Assembly (NCBI GenBank): GCA_024233865.1
Contig: JACKPA010000005.1
Location: 238,717-302,716, forward strand
Source: Leptospiraceae bacterium
GTDB taxonomy: Bacteria; Spirochaetota; Leptospiria; Leptospirales; Leptospiraceae
Length of the DNA: 64,000 bases
Direction of reading: 5' to 3'
Under the pieces are notes generated by a model. It was not told the DNA's origin and ran no database searches. It worked only from the letters and a program-made list of their open reading frames with translations. Of this stretch, positions 8,855 to 18,900 are shown in pieces; position 1 is the first letter of the stretch; each line of letters opens with the position of its first letter. The position numbers and the translations under genes are program-made.

Positions 8855-10252
8855 ATGCTATTAAGTATTACAACAACACACAAACCGGCTACGGATTTGG
8901 GCTATTTGCTCCATAAACATCCTGACAAGTTCCAAACATTGGATTTATCCGTTGGAAAGGCTTATGTGTTTTATCCGGAAAAAGGTGTAGAAAAAACTAC
9001 CATAAGTCTACTTCTTGGTATCGATCCAATAGGTATGCTCCGAAACTTGCGAAATTCCGGAGGAGAAGGTTTTGCATTAGGACATTATGTAAATGACAGA
9101 CCTTATGTTGCTTCTTCCTTTATGAGTGTTGCCATTGCGAGAGCTTTTTCAACTGCCATGAATGGGAATTGTAAAGACAAGCCAGAGTTAGTGGATACAA
9201 AGCTACCATTTGAAGTCTTTCTTTCTGTTGTTCCAGCACCAAAAGGAGGGGAAACCTTGATTCGGAAGCTGTTTGAACCATTAGGTTATGAAGTTGACTT
9301 AACAAGACTCGGACTTGATTCCAAATTCCCCGAATGGGGTGATAGCAAATACTATTCTCTAAAGTTAAAAAACGTAATCACCACTAAGGAATTACTTTCT
9401 CACCTGTATGTTTTGATTCCAACATTGGATAATGACAAACACTATTTTGTGAGTGAGGCTGAGATCGAAAAACTCTTGCAAAAAGGCGAAGGATGGTTAA
9501 AAGGTCACCCGGAAAAAGAACAGATCAGCAAAAGGTATTTAGTGAATTTAAACTCATTGTACAAAAAGGCATTAGAAAGGTTAAGTGATGGTGAGGAAGA
9601 GGAACGCATAGAGGACGAGTGGATTGAAAAAATCCAACAAAAAAAGAAAGAGACTTTACAGGAAACAAGAATCAAGTATGTAGTCGAAAAATTAGTTGAA
9701 TCCGGTGCGGAAAGAATTCTTGACTTGGGTTGTGGAGAAGGGAAATTAATCCAGCAACTTCTTAAACAAAAGCAATTTTCAGAAATTGTTGGAATGGACG
9801 TTTCTTATAACGAGCTTTTAAAAGCTAAAGAGAGATTACACTTTATAGAAATACATTCAAAACAAAAAGAGCGTGTTAGGTTGATTCAAGGTTCTCTCAC
9901 CTATAAAGACAAAAGACTCGAAGGATTTGATGTTGCAGCAGTGGTGGAAGTTATTGAGCATTTAGATTTGGATCGTTTAAAATCTTTTGAAAGAGTTCTA
10001 TTTGAGTTTGCAAAGCCTCAAATGGTTGTTCTAACAACTCCAAATAGAGAGTACAATGTGATGTGGGGTATGGGCTTGGAAGACTTAAGACATTCTGACC
10101 ATCGTTTTGAATGGACAAGAAAAGAATTTTCAGATTGGGCAAATGCCATTGCTGAAAAATATAGGTATAGAGTAGAGTTCTTTTCTATCGGAGAGGAAGT
10201 GGAAAGTATTGGATCACCGTCCCAAATGGCTTTGTTTCGACATGAAAATTAA
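8855..10252 (+). CDS. hen1: RNA 3'-terminal ribose 2'-O-methyltransferase Hen1
   Basis: Bacterial Hen1 methylates the 3'-terminal ribose at an RNA break before ligation, so that the repaired site resists re-cleavage. The 465-residue protein has the N-terminal half that partners and activates Pnkp (starting MLLSITTTHKPATDLG). Its C-terminal methyltransferase half has the SAM motif DLGCGEG near residue 290 and the metal-binding EVIEHL near 365, followed by TTPNREYN. AAGGGGGA is nine bases upstream of the ATG. The stop overlaps the pnkp start by 11 bases, the usual gene pairing. Confidence 0.95.
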   Translation: MLLSITTTHKPATDLGYLLHKHPDKFQTLDLSVGKAYVFYPEKGVEKTTISLLLGIDPIGMLRNLRNSGGEGFALGHYVNDRPYVASSFMSVAIARAFSTAMNGNCKDKPELVDTKLPFEVFLSVVPAPKGGETLIRKLFEPLGYEVDLTRLGLDSKFPEWGDSKYYSLKLKNVITTKELLSHLYVLIPTLDNDKHYFVSEAEIEKLLQKGEGWLKGHPEKEQISKRYLVNLNSLYKKALERLSDGEEEERIEDEWIEKIQQKKKETLQETRIKYVVEKLVESGAERILDLGCGEGKLIQQLLKQKQFSEIVGMDVSYNELLKAKERLHFIEIHSKQKERVRLIQGSLTYKDKRLEGFDVAAVVEVIEHLDLDRLKSFERVLFEFAKPQMVVLTTPNREYNVMWGMGLEDLRHSDHRFEWTRKEFSDWANAIAEKYRYRVEFFSIGEEVESIGSPSQMALFRHEN

Positions 10253-12812
10253 AATCCCTGAATTATCATTGGTTGTTTTGATTGGTGTTTCCGGATCAGG
10301 TAAAAGTAGTTTTGCAAAAAAACACTTCAAAAAAACAGAAATTCTATCTTCTGATGAATGTCGTGGAATTGTTTCGGACGATGAAACCGATCAATCTGCT
10401 ACTAACGATGCTTTTGATGTTTTGCATTATATCGCAGAAAAACGTCTTAAAAACGGACTCTTAACCGTTATTGATGCTACAAATGTACAAAAAGATTCTC
10501 GAACTGAACTGATTGAATTGGCAAAGAAATACCACTGCTTGCCGGTTGCAATAGTTTTGAACTTACCCGAAGAACTTTGTAAAGAAAGAAATCGAAACCG
10601 AACAGATCGTAATTTTGGTAGTTACGTCATTCGTAATCAAGCACAACATCTAAAAAGGTCTATTGGTGGTTTAAAAGGAGAAGGATTCAAACAAGTTTTT
10701 ACACTTCAGTCATTGGAGGAAGTTGAGTCTGTTATTGAGATCAAGAGGGAAAAACTCTACAATAATAAAAAGGAAGAAACCGGACCGTTTGACATAATCG
10801 GAGATATTCATGGTTGCTTTGATGAATTGCAAGAATTGCTTTTACGATTGGGTTATTCCACAAGCCGAGTGGAAGAAACTGAGACCAATTTTGGCTTTGA
10901 AGTCACTCCACCAGTTACGAGAAAGGTTATTTTTCTTGGTGACTTGGTAGATCGAGGTACGGACTCACCAAGCGTTTTGCGTTTAGTAATGAGTATGGTG
11001 AATGCCGGTTTTGCCTATTGCGTTCCGGGAAACCATGACTTGAAGTTACAGAAATACCTAACAGGAAAAAAAGTTCAGATCAAGCATGGTTTGCAACTAA
11101 CCATTGATCAGCTTGAGTCAGAAACAGATCAATTCAAGGCTACTGTTGAAAAGTTTTTGTACGGCTTAATCAGCCATTACGTTTTTGACAATGGCAAGTT
11201 GGTTGTGGCTCACGCAGGACTAAAAGAAGAAATGCAAGGTCGTGGTTCGGGTGTTGTGCGTTCGTTTTGTTTGTATGGAGAAACAACAGGTGAGGTTGAT
11301 GAATTTGGTTTGCCTGTGCGTCTTAACTGGGCAAAGGAGTATAAGGGAAAGGCAAAGGTAGTGTATGGGCATACACCAGTATTGGAAGCAGAATGGTTGA
11401 ACAAAACAATTAACATCGACACCGGTTGTGTTTTTGGTGGTAGGCTAACCGCCTTGCGTTATCCGGAAGAAGAGTTGGTTTCTATAGACGCAAAAAGGAC
11501 TTACTACGAACCAGCGAAACCTTTAGCTTATTCTATAGGAAATATGAGTTCCCAACAAGAATTTGATGATGTCTTGGATATTCAAGACTTTATAGGAAAG
11601 AGGATTATTCAAACAAGGTTACGCAATAATATAACCATTCGTGAAGAAAATTCGATAGCTGCTTTGGAGGTAATGAGTCGTTTTGCCATTCACCCCAAAT
11701 GGTTGATTTATCTTCCGCCAACGATGTCACCTTGTGCCACAAGTGAAATTCCTGAATATTTGGAGCATCCTTTAGAGGCTCTGAATTACTACAAAAGGCA
11801 TGGAATAGAAAATGTCATTTGTGAGGAAAAGCACATGGGTTCACGAGCTGTTCTTATTGTTTGTAAAGATGAAGAGATTGCTCGTAGGCGTTTTGGAGCC
11901 TTTGGAGAAGGATTGGGTGTTTGCTATACACGAACGGGAAGGAGTTTTTTTAACGATAAAAAAATGGAAAGCGAGTTTTTGAACAGAGTGAATCTTGCTT
12001 TGACAAATTCAAATTTTTGGGACTTGCTCCAAACCAATTGGGTTTGTTTGGATACGGAACTTCTACCTTGGTCAGCAAAAGCACAAGCTTTGCTTAAAAG
12101 TCAATACGCTGCCGTAGGTTCCGCTGCGGGTGGAACTTTTCCGGACGTAAAAAATTCACTAAAGCAAGCTTTGGATAGAGGTATTCAAGGAGCTTTGCCT
12201 ATTTTAGAGATGTTTACAAAAAAGGAAGAAAAAATTTCCCAATACGTAAAGACATACCAAAAGTATTGTTGGACTATTCATTCTATTGATGACTACCGAT
12301 TGGCTCCTTTTCATATTCTTGCAACGGAAGGACAAGTTCACTCTGACAAAACACATGAGTGGCATATCAAAAATATTTCAGAAATTTGTAAGTTAGATAC
12401 GGGTTTGTTTTTAGAGACACCTTACCTAATTGGGAACTTGGACAGCACAAATGGCTTGGATAAGATAGTGGATTGGTGGTTGGATTTGACTGAAAAGGGT
12501 GGAGAAGGAATGGTTGTGAAACCCTATAACTTTATTTCTTATGATGGTAAGAAGCTTTTGCAACCAGCCATTAAGTGTCGGGGGAGAGAATACCTTCGTA
12601 TTATCTATGGTCCGGAGTATGACCTTCCGGAAAATCTTGCAAGACTCAAAAACAGAGGACTTTCTCGAAAGCAATCTTTGGCATTGCAAGAATTCGCTTT
12701 GGGAATGGAAGGATTGGAACGATTTGTAAAAAAAGAACCACTGAGACAAATACACGAAAGTGTATTTGGAGTTTTGGCTTTGGAAAGCGAAGACGTTGAT
12801 CCAAGGTTATGA
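10242..12812 (+). CDS. pnkp: Polynucleotide kinase-phosphatase-ligase Pnkp
   Basis: RNA end-healing and sealing enzyme, partner of Hen1. Three modules follow each other. The 5' kinase has P-loop GVSGSGKS at residues 13-20. The metallophosphatase runs from about residue 184 (GDIHGC, GDLVDRG, GNHD), and the ligase/adenylyltransferase has its lysine motif EKHMGSRA near 528. The C-terminus has GGEGMVVKPYN. I chose the ATG at 10242 because the family opens with this MKIKIPELSLVVLIG-type sequence; an ATG at 10209 would add 11 atypical residues. The length of about 856 fits the family. It probably repairs RNAs cut by ribotoxins. Confidence 0.95.
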   Translation: MKIKIPELSLVVLIGVSGSGKSSFAKKHFKKTEILSSDECRGIVSDDETDQSATNDAFDVLHYIAEKRLKNGLLTVIDATNVQKDSRTELIELAKKYHCLPVAIVLNLPEELCKERNRNRTDRNFGSYVIRNQAQHLKRSIGGLKGEGFKQVFTLQSLEEVESVIEIKREKLYNNKKEETGPFDIIGDIHGCFDELQELLLRLGYSTSRVEETETNFGFEVTPPVTRKVIFLGDLVDRGTDSPSVLRLVMSMVNAGFAYCVPGNHDLKLQKYLTGKKVQIKHGLQLTIDQLESETDQFKATVEKFLYGLISHYVFDNGKLVVAHAGLKEEMQGRGSGVVRSFCLYGETTGEVDEFGLPVRLNWAKEYKGKAKVVYGHTPVLEAEWLNKTINIDTGCVFGGRLTALRYPEEELVSIDAKRTYYEPAKPLAYSIGNMSSQQEFDDVLDIQDFIGKRIIQTRLRNNITIREENSIAALEVMSRFAIHPKWLIYLPPTMSPCATSEIPEYLEHPLEALNYYKRHGIENVICEEKHMGSRAVLIVCKDEEIARRRFGAFGEGLGVCYTRTGRSFFNDKKMESEFLNRVNLALTNSNFWDLLQTNWVCLDTELLPWSAKAQALLKSQYAAVGSAAGGTFPDVKNSLKQALDRGIQGALPILEMFTKKEEKISQYVKTYQKYCWTIHSIDDYRLAPFHILATEGQVHSDKTHEWHIKNISEICKLDTGLFLETPYLIGNLDSTNGLDKIVDWWLDLTEKGGEGMVVKPYNFISYDGKKLLQPAIKCRGREYLRIIYGPEYDLPENLARLKNRGLSRKQSLALQEFALGMEGLERFVKKEPLRQIHESVFGVLALESEDVDPRL

Positions 12813-12852
12813 AAATGCGTTTTTCCGGCATTAAAGCCAATCCCCAAAAATC

Positions 12853-12909
12853 CTTCGATAGGCTCATGGCAAGTTCTCTGCTTTCAACCGGTCACTGAGT
12901 TTATCGAAG
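12853..12909. repeat. Inverted repeat, REP-like
   Basis: CTTCGATAGGCTCA (12853-12866) is complementary at 12 of 14 bases to TGAGTTTATCGAAG (12896-12909), with a 29-base loop. Such CTTCGA...GGCTCA hairpins occur as dispersed intergenic repeats in many bacteria. A related short sequence is at 46161-46185. It sits after pnkp and may also act in transcript ending. Confidence 0.5.
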
Positions 12910-13072
12910 TGCTTCCGATAACAGGTTTGTAACTGTTTACCCAGGGCTACCTCACAGAACCGACTTAAATTTGTGACACTTAAATATTTTTAACATCTCA
13001 TTAGGGAAAACCCTAAATTGAACATTTAACAAATTCCGTCAATACTACTACCAATATAAAGAGGTAGTGAAA

Positions 13073-14572
13073 ATGAACACACTCAGTAAAAAATTAGTGT
13101 TTTATTACGGTTTATTATTTATCAGCGTATTAGTAGTATTTAATTGTAAGGGCGATAAAAAAGGTTTATTATCACCTGATAACACAGCAGCGATTGTACT
13201 TCTAAACCAATCTTCTAGTAGTACGGAAACTGCTACTGTAGAAATCACCGGAACGGCAAAAGATAGTGACGGAAACACCTTGTCTAGTGCAACGGTTTCT
13301 GCTTCAGAATCAAGTTCTTCTAGTATACAATCTCGAACATCCATAACAAAATCTACTACAACAGACAGTAGTGGTAATTTTACTTTGTATCTAAAAGTAA
13401 CAAAGTTTAAAATTAGCATCTACAAAAGCGACGGAACAGAGGTTGGCAGTTTCTATTTAGATATTCAAAATACCACAGAAAAGCACATTACACCAAGTAA
13501 CGTATCCGGATTACAAATTAGTCTCACATCCGGTAAACCGGTAGGTGGAGACACAGACCTATTGTTAGGAAGTTCTAGTAGCGCTAGCACTTCGGGTAGT
13601 TCTGGTAGCAATACTCCTTCTATAGCTATAAACTGTAGTGGTGGAAGTTGTTTAGGTGTTATAAAAACCGGACAGACAACATCTTATATGTCAGGTGACG
13701 ATGGTAGTTATCAAAAAAATATAAGTAAGAGTTATACGGATAACGGAGATGGGACAATAAAAGACAATTATACAGGTCTCATCTGGCAGAAGTGTTCCAA
13801 AGGTCAAAGTGGCAATGATTGTGCAACCGGAACAGCAGAAGCACCGGACTATGCTACCGCAGACGCATATTGTAGTTCTCTAACGTTAGCAGGCAAAACG
13901 TGGAGACTACCAACCCAGAATGAACTTTTAATGTTGGTTGATTCAAGTAAATCTTCCATACCATTTGTGATTACTGTGCCAACTATTAACGAAACCTTTT
14001 TTCCAGCAACTTCCCCATCTGGCTACAGGTCATCGGATAGTGTAAGTTTTTTTCCAAATGGCGGTTGGCAGGTATATTTTAGAACCGGTTATGAGTTTGT
14101 TGCTTTAAAAACAGACCTACTCTATGTTCGTTGTATTTCCGGTAGCCAACATTCTATCCAACATACATATACGGATAATGGAAATGGAACGGTTACAGAC
14201 CTAACAACAGCTCTGGTTTGGCAAAAGTGCTTAAACGGACTCAGCGGTAATTCTTGTGAAACGGGAACGATAACAACGTTAAACTGGAATGACGCAATTA
14301 GCTACTGCAACAATCTAAGTTTGGGTGGTAAGACGAATTGGAGACTACCAAATTTGAATGAACTATTGAGTATCAAAGAACATTCCAAAGCGAGTGCCCC
14401 TTTGTTAAATACAACCGTCTTTCCGGCGAGTCCTAGTGGATATTTTTGGTCATCAACTACCGACCCTGCAACTACAACACTAGCCAAAATCGTATCTTGG
14501 GATGCAGATACAACCTCAGGTCGAGTAAAGGCAACCGAATCTAGGTATATGCGTTGTGTTGCAGATCCATGA
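13073..14572 (+). CDS. Lipoprotein with two Lcl/DUF1566 domains
   Basis: A signal peptide ends in a spirochaete-type lipobox with Cys25 (VVFNC). After a Ser-rich segment with a carboxypeptidase-regulatory-like fold (about residues 45-145) come two Lcl_C/DUF1566 repeats, about residues 225-355 and 365-498. Each opens TDNG(D/N)GT, contains (I/V)WQKC, and has a WRLP(T/N)xNEL core. GAGGT at 13061-13065 is seven bases before the ATG at 13073, which decides that start over an upstream GTG. It is probably surface-exposed. The ligand is unknown; DUF1566 proteins are abundant in Leptospira. It is followed closely by another lipoprotein. Confidence 0.88.
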   Translation: MNTLSKKLVFYYGLLFISVLVVFNCKGDKKGLLSPDNTAAIVLLNQSSSSTETATVEITGTAKDSDGNTLSSATVSASESSSSSIQSRTSITKSTTTDSSGNFTLYLKVTKFKISIYKSDGTEVGSFYLDIQNTTEKHITPSNVSGLQISLTSGKPVGGDTDLLLGSSSSASTSGSSGSNTPSIAINCSGGSCLGVIKTGQTTSYMSGDDGSYQKNISKSYTDNGDGTIKDNYTGLIWQKCSKGQSGNDCATGTAEAPDYATADAYCSSLTLAGKTWRLPTQNELLMLVDSSKSSIPFVITVPTINETFFPATSPSGYRSSDSVSFFPNGGWQVYFRTGYEFVALKTDLLYVRCISGSQHSIQHTYTDNGNGTVTDLTTALVWQKCLNGLSGNSCETGTITTLNWNDAISYCNNLSLGGKTNWRLPNLNELLSIKEHSKASAPLLNTTVFPASPSGYFWSSTTDPATTTLAKIVSWDADTTSGRVKATESRYMRCVADP

Positions 14573-14598
14573 AGTTTTTAAACAAAGAGGAAAGTAAA

Positions 14599-15717
14599 AT
14601 GAAAACCCTACAACCCAATAGATTTAAAGTAAATTTTGGAATAACTTTGTTGTGCACTTTACTCATTTCAACAGCTTGTAAAAGCAATAATCATAACAAT
14701 ACAAACACAATACTCTGGATGTTTGCATTGACAAATAGTAGTGCAACTTCTACGGCTCCTACAATAAGTTCCTTTGCTCCTAGTTCTGGTTCAGTAGGAA
14801 CGAGTGTAACAATAAGTGGAACGAACTTTTCTTCTATAACAACACAGAATACGGTGAAGTTCAATGGAACAGAAGCAACTGTAAGTGAAGCGAGTTCCAC
14901 TTCCCTAACGGTAATAGTTCCAGCCGGAACGAGTACAGGGAAGATAAGTGTAACTACAACAATAGGTAGTGTGACTAGTTCGGAAGATTTTACTGTATCA
15001 TCCACATCAACTTCTCTTGTTTTGTTTACCAAACAACTAGGTAATGGTATCAAGTCAACAAAAGCCCAGGCAGTTGCAACGGACTCTAATGGATACATTT
15101 ATATGGCAGGAGAAACAGGAAGCGGATTAGATGGAAATAGTCAAGCTGGAACAATGGATTTTTTTGTAGTCAAGTACAATTCAAGTGGAACGAGTCAGTG
15201 GACAAAACAAATGGGAGTTACTTCTAAAGAAACCCAAGGTAAAGGAATTGCAACTGATTCTAATGGAAACCTCTACATAGTTGGTTATACAAATGGAGGT
15301 TTGGATGGTAACACATTGTCCGGAACTTATGATGTATTTGTAGTTAAGTATGATTCAAATGGTTCGAAACAATGGACGAGACAAATGGGAACAAATTCAA
15401 AGGTTACTGACGGTAGGGGAATAGCAACTAGTTCTGATGGTATTTATGTAACAGGAGCTGCCCAGGGTAGCTTAGATGGAAACACTACAACCGGTGATTA
15501 TGACGCATTTGTAATTAAATTCAACTTGGGTGGATCAAAGCAATGGACAAAACTGTTAGGAGCTACCTCTAGTAGTACAGAAAGTTATGGAGTTGCGACT
15601 GATTCTAATGGAAGCATTTACACAGTTGGATACACAGATGGAATTTTAGATGAAAATAAATATAGTGGGAGTGGTGCTACCCAGGCATTCATTACAAATA
15701 AAATATACCGTGATTAG
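14599..15717 (+). CDS. Lipoprotein with IPT/TIG domain and SBBP repeats
   Basis: A signal peptide ends with lipobox Cys27 (LLISTAC). An IPT/TIG immunoglobulin-like domain (about residues 53-137, with SSGSVGTSVTISGTNF) is followed by at least four SBBP beta-propeller-type repeats. Each repeat is about 50 residues, with A(T/V)DSNG, a short G(Y/E)T and (D/A)FV(V/I)K(Y/F) plus QWTKQMG. The ATG at 14599 is preceded by AGAGGAAAG; the frame also opens earlier at 14554, inside the previous gene. The final repeat is short (ending AFITNKIYRD), so the propeller may be incomplete or C-terminally truncated. Confidence 0.85.
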   Translation: MKTLQPNRFKVNFGITLLCTLLISTACKSNNHNNTNTILWMFALTNSSATSTAPTISSFAPSSGSVGTSVTISGTNFSSITTQNTVKFNGTEATVSEASSTSLTVIVPAGTSTGKISVTTTIGSVTSSEDFTVSSTSTSLVLFTKQLGNGIKSTKAQAVATDSNGYIYMAGETGSGLDGNSQAGTMDFFVVKYNSSGTSQWTKQMGVTSKETQGKGIATDSNGNLYIVGYTNGGLDGNTLSGTYDVFVVKYDSNGSKQWTRQMGTNSKVTDGRGIATSSDGIYVTGAAQGSLDGNTTTGDYDAFVIKFNLGGSKQWTKLLGATSSSTESYGVATDSNGSIYTVGYTDGILDENKYSGSGATQAFITNKIYRD

Positions 15718-15732
15718 AATGATTTAACTCTT

Positions 15733-15759
15733 TTGATTTTAAAGGACTTTCTTTAGTTT
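15733..15759 (+). repeat. Short dispersed repeat, copy A
   Basis: These 27 bases, starting TTGATTTTAAAGGA, match 25 of 27 bases at 57171-57197. Both copies are intergenic, on the same strand, and each lies near one of the two giant kinase genes. Confidence 0.5.
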
Positions 15760-15793
15760 TATATTTAAATAATAGTTGTCGTTTTTTTAAATT

Positions 15794-15850
15794 ACCACAT
15801 AGAAACATAGTTAACATAATTTTTTCTTTATTCCTATGTGTCTATGTGGT
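15794..15850. repeat. Inverted repeat in intergenic region
   Basis: Arm ACCACATAGAAACATAG (15794-15810) pairs with CTATGTGTCTATGTGGT (15834-15850), 16 of 17 bases, around a 23-base AT-rich loop. The internal ACATAG/CATAG doubling makes it look like a small mobile repeat. It may serve as a terminator for the lipoprotein genes. Confidence 0.55.
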
Positions 15851-15947
15851 TAAATTACCAACCTTCTTTTCCTCAAAAATAAAATATTTTAATTGCTCAT
15901 CTGAAACTACACTCTATAAGTAAAATTGTGGATGAAGCAATAATAAA

Positions 15948-18900
15948 ATGCAATTATTTGAAGATTATAATAATTTAGAAAAAATCTATGAAAGCAACAA
16001 TTCTCTTGTATACCGAGCTATCAGAGATAATGATGGGAAAAAAGTAATTTTAAAAATTCTAAAAGAAAGCTTTCCTTCAGTAAGACAAATAAGTCGATAC
16101 AAACAAGAATTTGAAATTACCCGCTTCCTTGAAAATATTTCAGGGGTTATAAAAGCTTATGATCTGAAAGAATTCCAAAATACTCTGCTTATGACTTTGG
16201 AAGATTTTGGTGGAGTTTCTCTAAACTTACTGAAAGAACAGTTTTTTGAGAATTATGCTACATTATTAGAAATTTTTATAAATATTACAAAAATTCTTGG
16301 AAATATTCACCAAGCAGGAGTCAATCACAAAGATATAAATCCTTCGAATATAGTTTATAATCCGGAGTCTAAAATTTTAAAACTGATTGATTTTGGTATT
16401 TCTACCAAATTTTCGGAACAAACTGCTTTATTTAAAAATTCAGACATGCTAGAAGGAACACTTGCTTATATCTCACCGGAACAAACCGGTAGAGTCAATC
16501 GTAGCATTGATTACCGCTCTGACTACTATAGCCTAGGTGTATCTATGTACGAAATGTTCTGTGGTCAATTGCCATTTCAGACTTCTGACTCCATAAATCT
16601 TATCCATTGCCACATTGCTGTACAACCTACTCCCCCCATAAATATAAACCCTCAATTACCGGAAGAACTCTCTGCAATTATATTAAAACTAATGTCCAAA
16701 AACCCGGAAGACCGTTACAAAAGTACAGAAGGTTTATGTAAAGATCTTCTAATTATAAAAGATATTTTAGGTAACAAAAAACTACAAAGAAAATTTTTTC
16801 CAGGAAGCCAAGACTTTTCAGAACAACTTATAATTCCGGAAAAACTATACGGACGAGAAAGAGAGATTGAGGCTCTAAAAAACACTTTGGCAAAAGTGAA
16901 CGTCCCACCTGTAGAACTATTACTTGTAAGTGGTTATTCCGGTATTGGCAAGTCTTCACTAATCAGAGAGATATATAACTTTTTACCTAAAGGGTTGGGA
17001 TATTTTTGTAGTGGTAAGTTTGATCAGTATCAGCAAAACATTCCTTATAATGCCTTTTCCTGTGCTTTTAGCGACTTTTTTTCCCAAATTCTAACAGAAA
17101 AACCAGAAAAATTGCAAAACTGGAAAGATAGGTTAAGGGAAGCCATAAAAGATAATGGAACTGCAATCAATGAAGTGATACCGGAGTTGAAACTCTTATG
17201 CGGACCATTTAAAGAAATTTCAAGAATGGATTCTACTGAATCTCAGAACCGGTTTAAGTATATCTTTATACAGTTTATAAAAGCTGTTTGTAATCCTGAT
17301 ATGCCTTTGATCTTATTTCTCGACGATTTGCAATGGGCGGACTCTGCCTCTCTGAAACTTCTTGAGTTAATTTATAAAGAAAAGGAATTATGTGGGCTTA
17401 TTATTATTGGAGCCTACAGGGATAATGAAGTCAGTCCAATCCATCCTCTAATAAAAACCATTTCTTCTTTGAGAGAGAACAAAACTTTGATTACGGAAAT
17501 TCAATTGGGAAACCTTCCTAAAGAGTCCGTTTCGAAAATTCTAAAAGACACTTTGAGTAAGCAAACAGCAGAAATCTTGGAACTAAGAGAACTGATTTAT
17601 GAAAAAACAGAAGGCAATCCCTTTTTTTTGAAGCAGTTTTTGTATTCACTTCATCAGAACGGTCAAATATATCTTCAAAAAGATGCAAGTACTGCCAGCA
17701 ATCACTGGAATTGGAATATGGGCGAAATTAGGTCTCAAAATATAACTGATAATGTGATTGATTTAATGGTCTCCCGTTTAAAAAAGCTAGAACCACCAGA
17801 ACAGAAGCTATTAAGTTACGCAGCTTGTTTTGGAAATGAATTTGAGTTGCAAATACTTGCTTTAACTTCCTCTTTATCTCAAAATGAGGCTTTTGAAAGA
17901 CTAGCTCCGTCTCTACGTCTTGGGTTTATTTTATCTCAGTCCAACTTGGAATTAGAAGATACTAAGAACAAAAACGCAAAACTGGTTATAAAAAAATTCA
18001 GATTTTTACACGATCGGGTACAACAGGCTGCTTACTTGTTAACCGAGGAAAACGAAAAGAAAGAAATTCATCTCAAAATCGGTAGAATGCTTTTAAAAAA
18101 ATATTCCGAAAACGATATCCAGTATAAAATTTTTGATATAGTATCCCATCTAAATAAATCCCTTGCTCTGCTAGAAAGCACGGATAGAAAACTTGAAATT
18201 GTCCGCTTGAACCTTACCGCTGCCAAAAAAGCAAAAGATGCAACAGCATACACGGCATCTGCACAGTTCATTAACATCGCTTTGCAACTATTGCATAAAA
18301 ACAGTTGGGAGAACCTTCCTGAATTGAGTGCGGATTTGCATGTGGAAGGAATAGAGATCGCCTATTTAAATGGAAACTTCGAGTTGTTTGATACCTTAGT
18401 TTACGAAACAAAAAAATACAATTTGGATATTGCCAGACTTGCTCGTATAACCCAAGTAATATTGCTTACGGAAACAGCTCGCCGTAGACTAGAGGTTGGA
18501 AAAATTGAAACAGTTGAATTCTTGAAAAAATTTGGGGTAACTTTTCCTAAAAATGCCAGTTTTGAAGATGTCGGAAATATTATTGGAGAAATCCATCAAA
18601 AGTTAGTTTCAGAGCCATTTGATAATCTTTTAGATAAGCCCATTTCGGATAACCCTGAACTACACCATATTATGCCTATTTTATTTTTGGGAGCAAGTCT
18701 AATTCATGAGCTTGATCCAATATTGACCGTTTTACTTATTCTCAAAGGGATCACCCTGACCATTGAAGAGGGGAATACGGTTTATGCTAGTATTGCTTAT
18801 TTGTGTTTTGCTGGTCTAATCTATAACGGTCAAATGGAAGAATACCAGTTAGGATATGAACTAGGGAATACCGCTATGAAACTTTTTCACAAATTTGGTG

